Of a stretch of 8,412 nt of DNA, positions 1-6,611 are shown piece after piece. Each line of letters begins with the position of its first letter. Positions within the stretch are counted from its first letter, which is position 1. This DNA comes from Rhodoferax sp. (GTDB lineage Bacteria > Pseudomonadota > Gammaproteobacteria > Burkholderiales > Burkholderiaceae_C). The notes under the pieces are model-generated. The model saw only the letters and a list, made by a program, of their open reading frames with translations, ran no database searches and was not told where the DNA came from. The position numbers and the translations under genes are program-made. The stretch lies in NCBI GenBank assembly GCA_029946045.1, contig JAQSDS010000024.1, positions 1 through 8,412 of the forward strand. The letters run 5' to 3'.

Positions 1-194
1 TGCACGTAGTAATGCGACACCATGACCGCGTTTTTTTCTTTGAGCAGGCGCCGGATTTTGTCTTTTAAAGCGGCGCGCTCAGATGGGCCTGGCTCAAGCG
101 GTACCCGCGCCCAGGCGTGTTTGGTGGCACAAACCGAGCCACTGGCCTCTGCCTGCGGCTGTTCGTAGTCGACTTCTTTCATGGCCATGTTCAT
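1..194 (-). CDS. nadA: Quinolinate synthase, N-terminal part (cut by window edge)
   Basis: This is the first 64 codons of NadA, which condenses iminoaspartate with dihydroxyacetone phosphate to quinolinate on a 4Fe-4S cluster; the iron-sulfur cysteines lie beyond the left edge. The visible part has a loose N-terminal extension, then a basic helix (residues 43-55, ALKDKIRRLLKEK) leading into NAVMVSHYY at 55-63, the first strand and substrate-contacting HYY of the NadA fold. The gene follows nadC by 42 bases on the same strand, and NadC consumes its product. The start at 194 is the most upstream ATG; ATGs at codons 3 and 5 are alternatives. The AGGAGG at 199-204 is 4 bases from the first ATG and 10 from the second, so the exact start is undecided. 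Identity is confident from the conserved segment and the neighbour; the gene is truncated only by the window. Confidence 0.9.
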   Translation of the reverse strand, partial: MNMAMKEVDYEQPQAEASGSVCATKHAWARVPLEPGPSERAALKDKIRRLLKEKNAVMVSHYYV

Positions 195-198
195 ATTG

Positions 199-204
199 CC
201 TCCT
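199..204 (-). promoter_or_regulatory. Ribosome binding site of nadA
   Basis: A perfect AGGAGG reads on the minus strand, the strongest Shine-Dalgarno I see in the window. Its spacing is 4 bases to the first ATG (ending at 194) and 10 bases to the next in-frame ATG (ending at 188), so it does not settle which is used. It suggests nadA is initiated independently and efficiently rather than only by coupling to nadC. Confidence 0.7.
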
Positions 205-236
205 GATGCGCAAAAATCAAACGATCCGCTTGCCGG

Positions 237-1115
237 TTATAGCGGCTCGGTGGCAAAGCGCATCGAAAAATCAACCGACTGGATGTCTTTGGTCAAGGTA
301 CCAATCGAAATGCGGTCGACGCCAGTGGACGCAATGGCGCGCACAGACGACAAATTGACCCCACCAGAGACTTCCAGAATGGCACGCCCGGCATTGAGCT
401 GCACCGCCTCGTGCAACTGGGACAAGCCCATGTTGTCGAGCAAGACCATGCCAACGCCCACATCCAGCGCTTCACTGAGTTGTGCCAAGGTCTCGATTTC
501 TATCTCGACAAAACTGGCCTCGGGTGCCACCAGCGCGGCTTTGTGCAGCACAGCACTCACGCCACCGGCGGCGGCGATGTGGTTTTCCTTGATCAAGACT
601 GCATCGTACAAGCCCAGCCGATGGTTGACGCCGCCACCCATCAGCACCGCGTATTTTTGCGCTAGGCGCAGGCCAGGAATCGTCTTGCGGGTGTCAACGA
701 TGCTGGCACGAACCCCGGGCACATCGCGAATGGCTTCGACGTAGTCGCTGGTCTTGCTCGCCACCGCACTCATGAGCTGCAAAAAGTTCAGGGCGGTGCG
801 CTCGGCGGTCAGCAGGGCACGGGCCTGACCATGGATTTCCAGCACCACCTGGTCGGCCTTGCAGCGATGGCCTTCGGGCACATGCCAGGTGATTTCTACA
901 TCGGGGTCGAGCTGGCGCAAAGCGGCCTCGGCCCAGGGCTGACCACAAATCACCGCGCTTTCACGCGCGACCACCCGGGCCCGGGCACGCACTTTGGGGT
1001 CCACCAGGCCAGCGGTCAAATCGCCGGTGCCCACATCTTCCTGTAACGCTCTGGCCACATCGGCAGCAGCCAGTTCGGCCACAAAGGCCACAGAGAAATC
1101 ACAATGTGCAGTCAT
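237..1115 (-). CDS. nadC: Nicotinate-nucleotide pyrophosphorylase (quinolinate phosphoribosyltransferase)
   Basis: NadC converts quinolinate and PRPP to nicotinate mononucleotide, CO2 and pyrophosphate in de novo NAD synthesis. The 292-residue product is of normal family length. Visible motifs: EDVGTGDLT (26-34) at the N-terminal domain, ERTALNFLQ (105-113), DTRKT (141-145) and GGGVNHR (160-166) for quinolinate and PRPP binding, KENH (176-179), VEIE (203-206), LLDN (225-228) and SGGVN (250-254), the phosphate-binding end of the barrel. I chose the ATG at 1115, preceded by a weak GGGGA. A TTG 11 codons upstream (ending at 1148) overlaps the gpsA stop, but the extra residues do not look like NadC. 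It lies between gpsA (29-base gap) and nadA (42-base gap), all on one strand, consistent with one transcript. Confidence 0.97.
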   Translation of the reverse strand: MTAHCDFSVAFVAELAAADVARALQEDVGTGDLTAGLVDPKVRARARVVARESAVICGQPWAEAALRQLDPDVEITWHVPEGHRCKADQVVLEIHGQARALLTAERTALNFLQLMSAVASKTSDYVEAIRDVPGVRASIVDTRKTIPGLRLAQKYAVLMGGGVNHRLGLYDAVLIKENHIAAAGGVSAVLHKAALVAPEASFVEIEIETLAQLSEALDVGVGMVLLDNMGLSQLHEAVQLNAGRAILEVSGGVNLSSVRAIASTGVDRISIGTLTKDIQSVDFSMRFATEPL

Positions 1116-1144
1116 GTCAAGGGTCCCCGGTTGAATTGTTGATC

Positions 1145-2170
1145 TCAAGTAGCCGCGTCGAGCTGTTCAACGGTTGGCTCTCGCCCCATCAGGTCGGCGA
1201 CCGCCTGTTCGGGCGTCAACCGACCGTCAAGCAAGGCCACCACAGCCTGTGCAATGGGCATGTCCACCGCCAGATGCGCGGCGCGCTGCACCACAGTGCG
1301 GGCGCTGTACACGCCTTCGGCCACATGGCCCAGTTTGGCCGTGACTTGCGCCAGCGTCTGGCCATGCGCCAGCGCCAGACCGACCTGCCGGTTGCGTGAC
1401 AAGTCGCCCGTGGCCGTGAGCACCAGGTCACCCAGGCCACTCAAGCCCATGAAGGTGCCGGCCTGGGCGCCTAGCGCCAGCCCCAGGCGGGTCATCTCGG
1501 CCAGTCCCCGGGTGATCAGGGCGGCCCGGGCGTTCAGCCCCAGACCCAGACCATCACACAGGCCGGTGGCAATGGCCAACACGTTTTTCACGGCACCACC
1601 CACCTCGACCCCGACCATGTCATCGCTGGCATAAACCCGCAAGCTGGGGCTGTGGAACGCCGTCACCAGAATCTGGCGCACCGATTCATGCGCACTGGCA
1701 GCCACCAGCGCGGTGGGTTGCGCCCGCGCCACCTCCAGCGCAAAGCTGGGGCCGCTGAGAACCCCGGCCTTCAGCTCGGGTGCCACCTGGGCCAGGATTT
1801 CGTGGCCCAGCAAGCCAATGTCGCCCGCTACCGGGGCTTCGAAACCTTTGCACACCCAGGCCACTGGCGCCGGACAAGACGCCAGCACCGTCAGCATGGA
1901 GCGCAAGGCAGCCATCGGTGTGGCCACCAGCACCAGATCAGCATCAGCTGCCAAAGCCATGAGCGCTGCCGGGGAAACGGCGCTGAACGCCAGCGCGGGT
2001 GGCAAACGCACACCCGGCAGATAACGCTGGTTTTCATGCTGCGCCTGCCATACCGCAAGCTGTGCAGCATCACGGGCCCACAGCGTCACAGCATGGGCTT
2101 GCGGCTGACTGGCAGCGCTTGCCGCCAGGGCAGTGCCCCAGGCACCAGCACCCAAAACGATGATTTTCAT
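1145..2170 (-). CDS. gpsA: Glycerol-3-phosphate dehydrogenase [NAD(P)+]
   Basis: GpsA is cytoplasmic and reduces dihydroxyacetone phosphate to sn-glycerol 3-phosphate, the backbone of phospholipids. The 341-residue protein is complete. The N-terminal Rossmann domain opens with GAGAWG (7-12); VCKGF (106-110) carries the conserved Lys108; SGPSFA (139-144) follows. The C-terminal helical domain has [14 protein letters not shown] (190-203) with catalytic Lys195, then SGLGDL (244-249), LSRNR (257-261) and AEGVYSA (284-290). The start is fixed by the Rossmann motif and by an in-frame TGA three codons upstream. The Shine-Dalgarno is poor, and the stop of a 14-codon open frame overlaps this start as TGATG (see findings). 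It sits between secB (49-base gap) and nadC. The secB-gpsA pair is widely conserved in proteobacteria. Confidence 0.97.
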   Translation of the reverse strand: MKIIVLGAGAWGTALAASAASQPQAHAVTLWARDAAQLAVWQAQHENQRYLPGVRLPPALAFSAVSPAALMALAADADLVLVATPMAALRSMLTVLASCPAPVAWVCKGFEAPVAGDIGLLGHEILAQVAPELKAGVLSGPSFALEVARAQPTALVAASAHESVRQILVTAFHSPSLRVYASDDMVGVEVGGAVKNVLAIATGLCDGLGLGLNARAALITRGLAEMTRLGLALGAQAGTFMGLSGLGDLVLTATGDLSRNRQVGLALAHGQTLAQVTAKLGHVAEGVYSARTVVQRAAHLAVDMPIAQAVVALLDGRLTPEQAVADLMGREPTVEQLDAAT

Positions 2171-2214
2171 CAGGGCTCAGGCCGTCGCCAACGCAGCACG
2201 CAGATGCCGGACAT
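2170..2214 (-). other. Possible 14-codon leader ORF between secB and gpsA
   Basis: Five bases after the secB stop an ATG opens the frame [14 protein letters not shown], whose TGA overlaps the gpsA ATG (TGATG). It has no clear Shine-Dalgarno. It could keep ribosomes moving from secB into gpsA by stop-restart, since gpsA itself lacks a good ribosome site. It could equally be chance in a 49-base gap; nothing here shows it is translated. Confidence 0.15.
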
Positions 2215-2219
2215 GAAAC

Positions 2220-2678
2220 TTACTGTGCCAGCGCCGGTTCGGCTTGCGCGGCTTGCGCGCTCTGCTGCTGCTCGTACATGGCCTGGAAGTTGATTTCTGA
2301 CAGATGCACGGGCGGGAAGCCAGCGCGTTGGATCAGATCAGCCACGTTACCGCGCAGGTAGGGGTAAACAATTTGCGGACAGGCAATGCCCATGATCGGG
2401 CCCATTTGCTCCGGCGGCAGATTGCGGATTTCAAAAATTCCGGCTTGTGTGGCTTCGACCAGAAACACGGTCTTGTCCTTGATTTTGGTCTGCACCGTGG
2501 CGGTGACCATCACCTCAAACACGCCGTCAGCCACGGGAGACGCGTTAACGCCCAACTGGATGTCGACGGTGGGTTGTTCCTGTTCCAGCAGAATGGCGGG
2601 CGAGTTAGGTTGCTCCAGCGAAGCCTCTTTGAGGTAGACGCGTTGAATTTGAAAAATGGGGTCTTGGGTTTCAGCCAT
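2220..2678 (-). CDS. secB: Protein-export chaperone SecB
   Basis: SecB is a cytoplasmic tetrameric chaperone that holds preproteins unfolded and hands them to SecA at the SecYEG translocon. The 152-residue product matches the family length. Visible signatures: [19 protein letters not shown] (9-27), the first strand region; a central beta region with [10 protein letters not shown] (55-64); QAGIFEI (78-84); and the diagnostic stretch from [10 protein letters not shown] (100-109) through [16 protein letters not shown] (111-126) to INFQAMY (129-135). The tail after 136 is Gln/Ala-rich and low in complexity, as is common for SecB C-termini. The ATG at 2678 precedes MAETQDPIF, a typical start. It is 71 bases downstream of grxC, the largest gap in this train, so a separate promoter is possible, though I see no convincing one. 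Confidence 0.97.
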   Translation of the reverse strand: MAETQDPIFQIQRVYLKEASLEQPNSPAILLEQEQPTVDIQLGVNASPVADGVFEVMVTATVQTKIKDKTVFLVEATQAGIFEIRNLPPEQMGPIMGIACPQIVYPYLRGNVADLIQRAGFPPVHLSEINFQAMYEQQQSAQAAQAEPALAQ

Positions 2679-2749
2679 GGAAGTCTTTCAGTTTAAAAAG
2701 AGGAGTCTTTGCGCCCGAGTGACGCAGGAAGAAGGTGGGCGAAATTATC

Positions 2750-3010
2750 TCAGGCGGCCTGCAGCAGCGGCATCAAACCGCCCTTGGCGTCGAGCGCCAC
2801 CAGATCATCGCAGCCGCCTACATGGGTGCTGCCAATGAAAATTTGCGGCACGGTGCGCCGACCGGTTGCGACCATCATCTGGTCGCGCTCAGCGGGCAGC
2901 TGGTCAATGCGGATTTCTTCAATTTGCGCAACGCCACGGGCTTTGAGAAGTTGCTTGGCGCGAATGCAGTAAGGACAAACGGCGGTGGTGTACATCTTGA
3001 CAGCTTGCAT
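2750..3010 (-). CDS. grxC: Glutaredoxin 3 (dithiol)
   Basis: A small cytoplasmic glutathione-dependent disulfide reductase of 86 residues, the usual class I glutaredoxin length. The redox motif CPYC is at 12-15, after the first strand VKMYTT. TVPQIFI at 53-59 carries the cis-proline (Pro55), and GGCDDL at 65-70 is the glutathione-binding end motif, in which GGCDD is typical of GrxC-type proteins. The ATG ending at 3010 has GGAG six bases upstream. It follows the rhodanese gene by only 15 bases and precedes secB, the same order as yibN-grxC-secB in E. coli. Cotranscription with the rhodanese is very likely from the spacing. Confidence 0.96.
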   Translation of the reverse strand: MQAVKMYTTAVCPYCIRAKQLLKARGVAQIEEIRIDQLPAERDQMMVATGRRTVPQIFIGSTHVGGCDDLVALDAKGGLMPLLQAA

Positions 3011-3016
3011 CTTGGT

Positions 3017-3020
3017 CTCC
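3017..3020 (-). promoter_or_regulatory. Ribosome binding site of grxC
   Basis: GGAG on the minus strand lies six bases before the grxC ATG, within the 15-base gap after the rhodanese stop codon. It supports independent initiation of grxC on a shared message. Confidence 0.6.
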
Positions 3021-3025
3021 GACGT

Positions 3026-3433
3026 TCAGGCTTTTTCTACCGGCAAATTGGCTGCGCGCCAGGCACCCAGGCCACCGGCCAGCGACTGCACGTTCTCGTA
3101 GCCCAGTTTTTTGGCAACACCCAACGCCCGGCTGCTGCGCGCACCCGACTGACACACCAGAATCACGGGCAAGGCCTTGTTTTTGACGGTGGCCCCCAGT
3201 TTGTCCTGCAATTGGCCCATGGGAATGTTTTTGGCTCCGATCGGGTGGCCCGCGGCAAATTCGGCAGGCTCGCAAATGTCGATCAACACGGCCTTTTCGC
3301 GGTTGATCAGTTGCACCGCGCCATCGGGTGTCAGGCTGCCCTGACCGGCGCCTTTGATCATGGGCATCATCAGCATGATGCCGGCCGACAGGGCAACGGC
3401 AATCAACATCCAGTTATCAAGAATAAATTTCAC
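3026..3433 (-). CDS. Membrane-anchored rhodanese-domain protein (YibN-like)
   Basis: This 135-residue protein has one N-terminal transmembrane segment (about 8-26, WMLIAVALSAGIMLMMPMI) followed by a single rhodanese domain, expected in the cytoplasm. The domain starts with LTPDGAVQLINRE (34-46), has DICEPAEFAAGH (52-63) and the catalytic loop CQSGARS (94-100) with Cys94, and ends GGLGAWRAANLPV (120-132). Family role is sulfurtransferase or thiol chemistry; the physiological substrate is not known. In the common DxREPxEF motif the Arg is replaced by Cys54, giving a second cysteine in the domain. The start is GTG: AGGAA lies seven bases upstream and there is no suitable ATG. It is first in the train leading to grxC and secB, and faces gpmA across a 96-base control region, as E. 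coli yibN faces gpmM. Confidence 0.92.
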   Translation of the reverse strand: MKFILDNWMLIAVALSAGIMLMMPMIKGAGQGSLTPDGAVQLINREKAVLIDICEPAEFAAGHPIGAKNIPMGQLQDKLGATVKNKALPVILVCQSGARSSRALGVAKKLGYENVQSLAGGLGAWRAANLPVEKA

Positions 3434-3529
3434 GGGTAATTTCCTAGGTGAGGGACTTGTAGCAAGCCGCGCATTTTAGAATGCAGTAGCGGCCTTGCCC
3501 CGATGCCTGCATTTATTCCTTTTTTTACC
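3434..3529. promoter_or_regulatory. Divergent control region between the rhodanese gene and gpmA
   Basis: These 96 bases hold the start signals of both flanking genes. On the minus strand AGGAA (3441-3445) is the ribosome site of the GTG-started rhodanese gene. The near-palindrome GCATTTTAGAATGC (3471-3484) carries a -10-like box in each direction: TAGAAT at 3477-3482 on plus and TAAAAT at 3473-3478 on minus, each 5 of 6 matches to TATAAT. The -35 matches are poor (about 3 of 6) on both strands. The predicted leaders are roughly 40 bases for gpmA and 33 for the rhodanese gene. Placement is inferred from motif reading only. Confidence 0.45.
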
Positions 3530-4273
3530 ATGCATAAACTCGTTTTGATTCGCCACGGCGAGTCCACCTGGAATCTGGAAAATCGCTTTACTGGCTGGAC
3601 CGACGTAGATCTGACCCCGGAAGGCCTGGAACAGGCCAAAAACGCTGGCCGCCTGCTCAAGGCCGAAGGCTATGAATTCGACATCGCCTACACCAGCGTG
3701 CTCAAGCGCGCCACGCGCACGCTGTGGCATGTGCTCGACGAGATGGACCGCACCTGGCTGCCGGTGGTCAACAGCTGGCGCTTGAACGAACGCCACTACG
3801 GCGCACTGCAAGGCCTCAACAAGGCCGACATGGCCAAACAATACGGCGACGCCCAGGTGCTCGTCTGGCGCCGCAGCTACGACACGCCACCCCCGGCGCT
3901 GGAAGCCACCGACCCGCGCTGCGAGCGCAGCGACCTGCGCTATGCCAAGCTGTCCCCCGAGCAGGTGCCCCTGACAGAATGCCTGAAAGACACCGTGGCG
4001 CGCGTCATGCCATTCTGGAACGAAGCCCTGGCACCAGCCATCCGCATCGGCAAGCGCGTGGTGGTCGCGGCCCATGGCAATTCCATCCGGGCCATGGTGA
4101 AGTACCTCGACAACATTTCGGACAACGACATCGTCGGTCTGAACATTCCCAATGGCATCCCGCTGGTCTACGAGCTCGACGACGAGCTCAAACCCCTGCG
4201 CCATTACTATCTGGGTGACGCCGAGACTGCAGCCAAGGCGGCCGCAGCTGTTGCGGCCCAGGGGAAACATTAA
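3530..4273 (+). CDS. gpmA: 2,3-bisphosphoglycerate-dependent phosphoglycerate mutase
   Basis: GpmA interconverts 3- and 2-phosphoglycerate in glycolysis and gluconeogenesis through a phosphohistidine. The 247-residue product matches the usual length near 250. [12 protein letters not shown] (4-15) holds the phospho-accepting His9; TGWTDVDLT (21-29), [10 protein letters not shown] (55-64), [11 protein letters not shown] (85-95) with Glu87, and AAHGNSIRA (180-188) with His182 complete the active site. The C-terminus ends in an Ala-rich tail. An in-frame ATG at 3503 would add nine residues, but family members begin right at the [11 protein letters not shown] segment, so 3530 is preferred. Neither ATG has a Shine-Dalgarno; the 3530 start is preceded by a pyrimidine run. 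It is divergent from the rhodanese gene and 82 bases upstream of ctpA. Confidence 0.96.
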   Translation: MHKLVLIRHGESTWNLENRFTGWTDVDLTPEGLEQAKNAGRLLKAEGYEFDIAYTSVLKRATRTLWHVLDEMDRTWLPVVNSWRLNERHYGALQGLNKADMAKQYGDAQVLVWRRSYDTPPPALEATDPRCERSDLRYAKLSPEQVPLTECLKDTVARVMPFWNEALAPAIRIGKRVVVAAHGNSIRAMVKYLDNISDNDIVGLNIPNGIPLVYELDDELKPLRHYYLGDAETAAKAAAAVAAQGKH

Positions 4274-4355
4274 TTTTTGCGGTCACGGGGAACCCTGCCA
4301 CGTTTCATTACTCCAATCGGATCACACTTAACCGCTCACAGGGCATGAAAACACA

Positions 4356-5828
4356 ATGGGTCACAAACTAAAAGTCGCTGGCTGGATCTCGGTCGGCGTG
4401 GTCGCGGGCGCACTGACCACCGTCTCATTGCAAACGGTGGCGCGGGGCGCGCTGGCACCCTTGCCACTGGAGGAACTGCAACAGCTGGCAGCCGTCTTTG
4501 GCATGGTCAAGACCAATTATGTGGAACCAGTGGACGAGAAAAAGCTCATCACCGATGCCATCGCCGGCATGGTGGCCGGGCTGGACCCGCATTCGGTGTA
4601 CCTGGACAAAAAAGCGCTGAAGGATTTCAACGAGGGCACAACCGGCAAGTTTGTCGGTGTCGGCATTGAAATTTCCCAGGAAGACGGACTCATCAAGGTC
4701 GTGTCGCCCATTGAAGACTCACCCGCAGACCGCGCCGGACTCAAGCCCAACGACCTGATCGTCAAGATTGACGACACCCCGGTCAAGGGCCTGACGCTCA
4801 ACGAAGGTGTCAAGCGCATGCGTGGCGAGCCCAACACCAAGGTGGTTCTGAGCATCTTCCGCAAGGACGAAAACCGCACTTTTCCGGTCACCATCATGCG
4901 TGAAGAAATCAAGACCCAAAGCGTCAAGGCTAAGCTGATCGAGCCCGGCTATGCCTGGGTGCGCATCAGCCAGTTCCAGGAGCGCACGGTAGCCGACTTT
5001 GCGCGCAAGGTGGAAGAACTTTACAAGCAGGATCCTCAGCTCAAGGGCCTGGTGCTCGATTTGCGTAACGACCCGGGTGGCTATCTAGATGCTGCCGTGG
5101 CCATTTCGGCGGCATTTCTGCCCGAGAACGTGACCGTGGTGTCGGCCAATGGCCAGCTGGAAGACAGCAAGTTCATTTACAAGGCCGCGCCGCGCTATTA
5201 CCAGCGCCGTGGTGGTGCCGATCCTTTGAAACGCCTGGAAGAAGTGACACGCGGTGCGCTCAAGACCGTGCCATTGGTGGTGCTGGTCAACGAAGGTTCG
5301 GCTTCGGCCAGCGAAATTGTGGCCGGCGCCCTGCAAGACCACCAACGCGCCAAACTGCTTGGCAACCAGACCTTCGGCAAAGGTTCGGTACAAACCGCGG
5401 TCTGCCTGGATTCTGCCTTCCGCATGGACAACTGCCCTACCGCGGCCCTCAAACTCACTACCAGCCGTTATTACACCCCGAGCGGCAAGTCGATCCAGGC
5501 CAAGGGCATCGTGCCTGACGTGATGGTCGATGAAAGCGCCGACGGCAACCTGTTTGCTGCGCTGCGCACCCGTGAGGCTGACCTTGAAAAACACTTGTCC
5601 AGCGGTCAGGGTAACGAGGTCAAGGACGCCGCGCGTGAAAAGGCCCGTGAAGAAGCCCGCATCAAACTCGAAGAAGAGATGAAGAAGCCGGCGTCCGAGC
5701 GTCGTTTGCCAGAATTGGGTTCAGCCAAAGACTTTCCGCTGACCCAGGCCCTGAGCCAGCTCAAGGGGCTGCCTGTGGTGGTCAGCAAGACCCTGGTCGA
5801 GCGGCCTCAAGCCGAAAAAGAAAACTAA
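4356..5828 (+). CDS. ctpA: Carboxy-terminal processing protease, S41 family, with PDZ domain
   Basis: A periplasmic protease of the CtpA/Prc group that cleaves substrates near their C-termini. The 490-residue protein has an N-terminal signal or anchor (about 8-28, AGWISVGVVAGALTTVSLQTV); a cap helix region with YVEPVDEKKLITDAIAGMVAGLDPHS (55-80); a PDZ domain (about 99-170, including FVGVGIEI and the RAGLKPNDLI loop); and the S41 core (about 195-390). The Ser-Lys dyad is visible: Ser317 in NEGSASASEIVAGAL (312-326) and Lys342 in FGKGSVQT (340-347), with the 25-residue spacing known from E. coli Prc. The stretch 404-450 is highly charged and probably a long helix. The start has only a distant AGGG (12 bases). 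It follows gpmA and is 8 bases before the moeB-like gene, so those two are likely coupled. Its substrates cannot be read from the sequence. Confidence 0.95.
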   Translation: MGHKLKVAGWISVGVVAGALTTVSLQTVARGALAPLPLEELQQLAAVFGMVKTNYVEPVDEKKLITDAIAGMVAGLDPHSVYLDKKALKDFNEGTTGKFVGVGIEISQEDGLIKVVSPIEDSPADRAGLKPNDLIVKIDDTPVKGLTLNEGVKRMRGEPNTKVVLSIFRKDENRTFPVTIMREEIKTQSVKAKLIEPGYAWVRISQFQERTVADFARKVEELYKQDPQLKGLVLDLRNDPGGYLDAAVAISAAFLPENVTVVSANGQLEDSKFIYKAAPRYYQRRGGADPLKRLEEVTRGALKTVPLVVLVNEGSASASEIVAGALQDHQRAKLLGNQTFGKGSVQTAVCLDSAFRMDNCPTAALKLTTSRYYTPSGKSIQAKGIVPDVMVDESADGNLFAALRTREADLEKHLSSGQGNEVKDAAREKAREEARIKLEEEMKKPASERRLPELGSAKDFPLTQALSQLKGLPVVVSKTLVERPQAEKEN

Positions 5829-5836
5829 AACCAGCC

Positions 5837-6604
5837 ATGACCGATGACGAGCTGCTGCGCTACTCGCGGCACATCCTGCTCAACGAGGTCGGGATCGAGG
5901 GCCAGGAGCGCATCCTGGCGGCGCATGTGCTCATCATTGGTGCGGGTGGCCTGGGCTCGCCCGTGGCGCTGTACCTGGGCTCGGCCGGGATAGGACACAT
6001 CACCGTGGTTGACCACGACGTGGTTGACATGACCAATCTGCAGCGTCAGGTGGCGCACACCGTGGCCAGCGTTGGCAGCCCCAAGGTGCAGTCCATTCAG
6101 GGCGCCATTGCCCGGATCAATCCCGGGGTCAAGGTGACGGCGGTCCAGCAGCGTGCTGACGCTGCGCGCTTGAACCAGTTGGTGGCGCAAGCGGATGTGG
6201 TACTGGACTGTTGCGACAATTTTGCCACCCGCCATGCTGTCAACGCAGCCTGCGTGGCGCACAAAAAACCCCTGGTCTCAGGGGCGGCCATCCGTTTTGA
6301 CGGCCAGCTCAGCGTCTTTGACGCCCGCGACGCCTTGTCGCCCTGTTATGCCTGCGTGTTCCCCCCCGCGGCTACTTTTGAAGAAACCCGCTGCGCCACC
6401 ATGGGCGTTTTTGCGCCCATGGTGGGCATCATCGGTAGCATGCAGGCCGCTGAGGCACTCAAGCTGATCAGTGGCGCGGGGCGTGCGTTGACCGGTCGCT
6501 TGTTGATGCTCGACGGCCGCGCCATGGAATTTACCGAGCTTCGCATCAGCCGCCATGCCGCCTGCCCGGTGTGTGGCACACCCCACCCGCCCGGGCTGCC
6601 CTGA
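5837..6604 (+). CDS. moeB: E1-like adenylyltransferase, MoeB/ThiF family
   Basis: A cytoplasmic enzyme that adenylates the C-terminal Gly-Gly of a ubiquitin-like sulfur carrier (MoaD for molybdopterin, or ThiS for thiazole). The 255 residues match MoeB length with no extra rhodanese domain. LRYSRHILLNEVG (7-19) carries the conserved Arg11; GAGGLG (35-40) is the nucleotide loop; NLQRQ (67-71) and CDNFATR (126-132) hold conserved ATP-site residues. Zinc-binding pairs are CYAC (170-173) and CPVC (243-246). Cys186 lies in the CATMGVFAP segment, where the family has its conserved cysteine. MoeB and ThiF cannot be separated by sequence alone, and no moaD or thiS is adjacent. It begins 8 bases after the ctpA stop without a clear Shine-Dalgarno, suggesting coupling. 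Confidence 0.9.
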   Translation: MTDDELLRYSRHILLNEVGIEGQERILAAHVLIIGAGGLGSPVALYLGSAGIGHITVVDHDVVDMTNLQRQVAHTVASVGSPKVQSIQGAIARINPGVKVTAVQQRADAARLNQLVAQADVVLDCCDNFATRHAVNAACVAHKKPLVSGAAIRFDGQLSVFDARDALSPCYACVFPPAATFEETRCATMGVFAPMVGIIGSMQAAEALKLISGAGRALTGRLLMLDGRAMEFTELRISRHAACPVCGTPHPPGLP

Positions 6605-6611
6605 ATATTCA
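6602..6611. repeat. Perfect 10-base palindrome joining two convergent stop codons
   Basis: TGAATATTCA reads the same on both strands. Its outer TGA is the stop of the moeB-like gene on plus and of the thermonuclease gene on minus, leaving four bases between the two reading frames. There is no T-run or strong hairpin next to it, so it is not a recognisable intrinsic terminator. The two transcripts must overlap at their 3' ends. Confidence 0.7.

Noticed and set aside
181..744. 187-codon plus-strand frame antisense to nadC
   Set aside because: Composition is Ser/Thr/Ala/Pro-biased with no motif, and it overlaps confident NadC catalytic segments.
1116..1148. TTG start for nadC overlapping the gpsA stop (TTGA)
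   Set aside because: It would add 11 residues unlike NadC N-termini; the ATG at 1115 gives a typical start and has an upstream GGGGA.
1652..2293. 213-codon plus-strand frame over gpsA and the secB end
   Set aside because: Arg/His/Gln-rich shadow lying over the GpsA Rossmann domain.
2679..2749. Separate secB promoter in the grxC-secB gap
   Set aside because: A TAAACT on the minus strand could be a -10, but nothing like a -35 lies 16-18 bases upstream.
2735..3439. 234-codon plus-strand frame antisense to grxC and the rhodanese gene
   Set aside because: Spans two genes with clear active-site motifs and the gap between them; Gly/His/Gln-rich shadow.
3476..4270. 264-codon minus-strand open frame fully antisense to gpmA
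   Set aside because: gpmA carries all its catalytic motifs on plus. The antisense product is rich in His, Gln and Val without domain signatures, as expected for the mirror frame of a GC-rich gene.
4274..4355. Promoter or terminator in the gpmA-ctpA gap
   Set aside because: I found no -35/-10 pair with acceptable spacing and no stable hairpin with a T-run; the GGGGAACCC there has only three base pairs.
6568..6582. Hairpin GGTGTG-TGG-CACACC as a terminator
   Set aside because: It lies in the codons of the zinc-binding CPVCGTP segment of the moeB-like gene, has a 3-base loop, and is not followed by a T-run.
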